From assembly GCA_027067015.1 (NCBI GenBank), contig JAMOMS010000219.1, positions 1 through 7,973 on the forward strand: DNA of 7,973 nucleotides, written 5' to 3'. The DNA comes from Campylobacterales bacterium (lineage in GTDB: Bacteria > Campylobacterota > Campylobacteria > Campylobacterales > Hydrogenimonadaceae). Both the position numbers and the translations under genes were made by a program. Shown here piece by piece: positions 5,438 through 7,973 of this stretch; the stretch's first letter is position 1, and each line of letters starts with the position of its first letter. The notes beneath the pieces were generated by a model. That model saw nothing but the letters and a program-made list of their open reading frames with translations, had not been told where the DNA came from and searched no databases.

Positions 5438-5457
5438 GAAGGCGCTTACGCGCCTTC
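5438..5457 (-). terminator. 8-bp hairpin enclosing the rho stop codon
   Basis: GAAGGCGC (minus strand 5457-5450) pairs perfectly with GCGCCTTC (5445-5438) around the loop GTAA, which contains the rho TAA stop codon. The following bases (AAACTCTTCTTG) have no U-run, so intrinsic termination would be weak. The stem may protect the rho mRNA 3' end or act at a Rho-dependent end. Confidence 0.4.
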
Positions 5458-6762
5458 GTTCATAATGCTCAAGAACTCTTCGTTATTTTTGGTTTTGAGC
5501 ATTTTGGAGTAGAGGAATTTCAGGGCTTCCACTTCGTCCATCTGGTGCATGGCGTTGCGCAGGGCCCAGATTTTTGGCAGGGTGTTGGGATCGGTAAGGA
5601 GTTCTTCTTTGCGGGTGCCTGATTTGATGACGTCAATGGCCGGGTAGATGCGCCGATCGGCGATGTTGCGGCTAAGAACGATCTCACTGTTACCCGTGCC
5701 CTTGAACTCCTCAAAGATCACTTCGTCCATGCGACTGCCGGTCTCAATGAGCGCCGTGGCGATGATGGTGAGACTGCCGCCGTTTTCGATATTGCGCGCC
5801 GCGCCGAAGAAGCGCTTGGGCTTGTGCAGGGCGTTGGCGTCCACACCGCCGCTAAGCACCTTGCCCGAGCTGGGGGTGACGGTGTTGTAGGCGCGGGCCA
5901 GCCGGGTGATGGAGTCAAGCAAGATCACCACGTCTTTGCCCAGCTCCACCCGGCGCTTGGCCTTCTCGATCACCAGTTCGGCCACACGCACGTGGTTTTG
6001 GGCCGGCAGGTCGAAGGTTGAGCTGTAAACCTCGCCGTTGACACAGCGTTCCATGTCGGTCACCTCTTCGGGGCGCTCATCCACCAGCAAAACGATCAGC
6101 TCCACTTCGGGGTGGTTGTGGGTGATGCCGTGGGCCAGCTCTTTCATCAGCTCCGTCTTACCGCTTCTGGGGGGCGCGACAATAAGCCCGCGTTGACCCT
6201 TGCCGACGGGGGTAAACAGGTCAAGCACCCGGCCGGTCAGCTTGGTGGGGTGGTATTCGAGTTTGAGGCGCTCCTGGGGATAGAGGGGCGTGAGGTTGTC
6301 AAAAAGGGGCCGGTTTTTGCTGTCGGCCACCGGCATATAGTTGATCGCTTCAATCTTTAAAAGGGCGTAGTAGCGCTCCTGCTCTTTGGGCGGGCGAACC
6401 TGGCCGGTGACCACGTCGCCGCTTCGCAGGGCGAATTTGCGGATCTGGGTGCTGGAGACGTAGGCGTCGTTGCTGGAGTTGGAGAAGTTGCCGTCCATGG
6501 CCCGCAAAAAGCCGTAGCCTTCGTTGGTGATCTCCAAAATGCCGGTAAAAAGAATATAGCCGCCTTTGCTGACCTGGGATTTGAGAATCTCAAACATCAG
6601 ATCCTGGCGTTTAAGACCGTTGGGGTTCTCTACCCCCAGCTCCGTGGCGATGGCGATGAGCTCTTCAAGACTCTTTTGCCTTAGCTCCTCAATCTTGTAG
6701 CCCTCAACCGGGATATGGGTTCGGTTTTTCTGTCCGTTTTGACGGGATGAGTTTTCGCTCAT
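5446..6762 (-). CDS. rho: transcription termination factor Rho
   Basis: A 438-residue hexameric RNA-dependent ATPase that binds C-rich nascent RNA and releases RNA polymerase. Order: polar N-terminal extension (1-20), Rho N domain (about 21-65, [19 protein letters not shown]), cold-shock-like RNA-binding domain (about 66-145) with [13 protein letters not shown] (81-93), and the ATPase domain with Walker [10 protein letters not shown] (196-204), [13 protein letters not shown] (227-239), Walker [17 protein letters not shown] (278-293), the Q-loop region [20 protein letters not shown] (303-322), the R-loop [11 protein letters not shown] (350-360) and the arginine finger in LSRNIADRR (about Arg365). 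Length is normal, with no large insertion. ATG start with AAGGA a few bases upstream. It has its own promoter and a C-rich, G-poor leader that suggests autoregulation. Confidence 0.98.
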   Translation of the reverse strand: MSENSSRQNGQKNRTHIPVEGYKIEELRQKSLEELIAIATELGVENPNGLKRQDLMFEILKSQVSKGGYILFTGILEITNEGYGFLRAMDGNFSNSSNDAYVSSTQIRKFALRSGDVVTGQVRPPKEQERYYALLKIEAINYMPVADSKNRPLFDNLTPLYPQERLKLEYHPTKLTGRVLDLFTPVGKGQRGLIVAPPRSGKTELMKELAHGITHNHPEVELIVLLVDERPEEVTDMERCVNGEVYSSTFDLPAQNHVRVAELVIEKAKRRVELGKDVVILLDSITRLARAYNTVTPSSGKVLSGGVDANALHKPKRFFGAARNIENGGSLTIIATALIETGSRMDEVIFEEFKGTGNSEIVLSRNIADRRIYPAIDVIKSGTRKEELLTDPNTLPKIWALRNAMHQMDEVEALKFLYSKMLKTKNNEEFLSIMNEGA

Positions 6763-6839
6763 GGTTCCTTCTTCGTCCGTATGTTGGAATTTTTGCAGGG
6801 TCGTAGCGGAATGGTGTAGAAATGTGTGTCCGTTTCGAT
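6763..6839 (-). promoter_or_regulatory. rho 5' leader, C-rich and G-poor (rut-like)
   Basis: The predicted leader is about 77 nt. Its central 50 nt, from ACACACATTT to TTCCAACATA on the minus strand (about 6829-6780), hold 18 C and only 3 G by hand count, with no obvious strong stem. This bias resembles Rho-binding (rut) sites, so Rho may act on its own leader as it does in E. coli. The ribosome site AAGGA is at the end, just before the ATG. Confidence 0.4.
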
Positions 6840-6844
6840 GCGCT

Positions 6845-6874
6845 ATTGTATCAATTTTGCAAAAATTTTGTCAA
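6845..6874 (-). promoter_or_regulatory. rho promoter (TTGACA-N18-TGA-TACAAT)
   Basis: The minus strand reads TTGACA (6874-6869), an 18-bp spacer, then TACAAT (6850-6845), preceded by TGA, which makes an extended -10. The -35 is perfect and overlaps the TGA stop of the upstream sugar transferase gene. The spacer contains the perfect palindrome TTTTGCAAAA (6855-6864). The predicted start is near 6839. Confidence 0.75.
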
Positions 6875-7973
6875 TACGCCCCCTCTTTGCGCAAGACAAC
6901 CCGAACGGTTTTGAGCAAAATCACAATATCAAGCCACAGTGACCAGTTGCGCACGTACCATTTGTCCAGGTAGACCCTGCGATCATAGTCCACCTCACTG
7001 CGGCCGCTGACCTGCCAAAGGCCCGTGATACCGGGTTTGACGCTGTAGTAGTACTCGGCATCCTCTTTATAGTATTCGTCAATCTCCTCTTTGACGACAG
7101 GACGGGGACCCACCAGACTCATCTGGCCCAAAAGGACGTTGAAAATCTGGGGTAGTTCATCCAAAGAGGTGCGGCGCAAAAAGGCGCCGATTTTTGTCAC
7201 CCGCGGATCTTCTTTCACCTTGCGGTTTTGGCGCCACGCGGAGGCGAATGCGGGATCCTCTTTTAAAAGCTTTCTCAATCTTTCGTCGGCATCTTTATAC
7301 ATACTGCGAAACTTGACGGTGCCGACGGTTTTGCCCCCTTTGCCGATGCGCCTGTGCACGAAAAAGACGGGGCCGGGGGATTCGGCCTTGATCAAAACGG
7401 CCAAAACGGCGATGATCGGTAGCAAAAACGGGAGGAGCAAAAGAGAGAGAGTATAGTCAAAAAGGCTTTTCAGGGCGACGCGGTAACGGCTTTTGAGCCG
7501 GTTTTGCAGGGCGATCAGGTTGGTTTGGGTGTTAAAGAGTTCGTAGATGTGTGATTGGGTGAGGTTGAAGTCGTTTAAGAGGGGAACGAAGATGACCTCC
7601 TCGCTTTGGGTCAACTCCTTGTCGATGGTCTGCTTAAGGGTGTCGGGTGTCATCCTGCCGGATCGGATAAAGACGGTGCGGGCACGGCGACGGCCGGGGT
7701 GGATATAGCCAAGGTAGGGGTTGGAGTAGACCTCCTCTTCCAGCGCCTTGTCATCGCCAAGAACCCGGGCCGGTTTTTGCCACCATCCCAGCCGGTAGAG
7801 GGTCAATTTGGCCAACCGTTTAAAAACGGGAATATAAAAGGCGGCAAAGCAAAAGGTGAACAAAAAGACCGCGCGGGAGTAGTGCTCGATGGTACGGCTT
7901 AAAGCCAGATAGGCCATGATAATGAAAAAGCCGAATAACAGGCCTTGAAACACCAGGCGCGTCTCGTGCCAGA
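6871..7973 (-). CDS. polyprenyl-phosphate sugar phosphotransferase (WbaP-like), 5' end missing
   Basis: Enzyme of the bacterial sugar transferase family (PF02397) that moves a sugar-1-phosphate from a nucleotide sugar to undecaprenyl phosphate, the first membrane step of O-antigen, capsule or exopolysaccharide synthesis. Reading is open to the window edge (WHETRL precedes the GTG at 7953), and full-length relatives have about 450 or more residues with several N-terminal helices, so the true start lies outside. Numbering from that GTG: hydrophobic helices near 3-18 and 28-45, a soluble linker to about 155, a membrane segment (168-188), then the catalytic domain with ESPGPVFFVHRRIGKGGK, KFRSMYKDAD, RRTSLDELPQ with the Asp-Glu dyad (265-266), SLVGPRPV and KPGITGLWQVSGRS. 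The sugar cannot be read from sequence. The gene ends in TGA overlapping the rho -35 box. Confidence 0.92.
   Translation of the reverse strand, partial: WHETRLVFQGLLFGFFIIMAYLALSRTIEHYSRAVFLFTFCFAAFYIPVFKRLAKLTLYRLGWWQKPARVLGDDKALEEEVYSNPYLGYIHPGRRRARTVFIRSGRMTPDTLKQTIDKELTQSEEVIFVPLLNDFNLTQSHIYELFNTQTNLIALQNRLKSRYRVALKSLFDYTLSLLLLPFLLPIIAVLAVLIKAESPGPVFFVHRRIGKGGKTVGTVKFRSMYKDADERLRKLLKEDPAFASAWRQNRKVKEDPRVTKIGAFLRRTSLDELPQIFNVLLGQMSLVGPRPVVKEEIDEYYKEDAEYYYSVKPGITGLWQVSGRSEVDYDRRVYLDKWYVRNWSLWLDIVILLKTVRVVLRKEGAY

Overview
The window (about 55% GC by eye, not computed) looks like chromosomal DNA of a relatively GC-rich Campylobacterota (epsilonproteobacterial) bacterium. The main reasons are a MagIII-type 3-methyladenine DNA glycosylase closely resembling the Helicobacter protein, a DnaX beginning with the 'ALALKYRP' block seen in this phylum, and rho lying next to dnaX, which I recall from Campylobacter. 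The genus cannot be fixed from sequence alone.

Layout. Bases 1-590 (+) hold the 3' two thirds of a YmdB-type metallophosphoesterase. A 218-bp intergenic region (591-808) follows. It contains three inverted repeats, one of them a good intrinsic terminator that works only on the minus strand, with a sigma70-like promoter upstream of it: a candidate ~70-nt RNA. Bases 809-1471 (+) encode the MagIII-like glycosylase. Its stop codon overlaps that of a convergent DUF2853 gene (1803-1468, -).

Everything from 7973 down to 1468 is on the minus strand. In transcription order it runs: a polyprenyl-phosphate sugar phosphotransferase (5' end outside the window), rho, a ribbon-helix-helix/RelE type II toxin-antitoxin pair, dnaX, an NlpC/P60 (C40) SH3 lipoprotein, and DUF2853. 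Clear promoters precede rho (TTGACA-N18-TACAAT), the toxin-antitoxin pair (TTCACA-N18-TATAAT, with an 8-bp inverted repeat bracketing the -10) and DUF2853 (extended -10). dnaX has no convincing promoter of its own, lies 38 bp behind the toxin gene and is followed after 1 bp by the lipoprotein gene. Toxin, dnaX and lipoprotein may therefore share transcripts.

Functions are mostly housekeeping: transcription termination, the replication clamp loader, base excision repair, envelope peptidoglycan hydrolysis and the start of surface polysaccharide synthesis, with one accessory toxin-antitoxin module between rho and dnaX. I see no transposon, CRISPR array, tRNA/rRNA gene or obvious new multigene system. 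The points most worth checking are the minus-strand small RNA or attenuator before magIII, a slippery heptamer in dnaX near the position used for gamma/tau frameshifting in E. coli, the C-rich G-poor rho leader, and the hairpin enclosing the rho stop codon.
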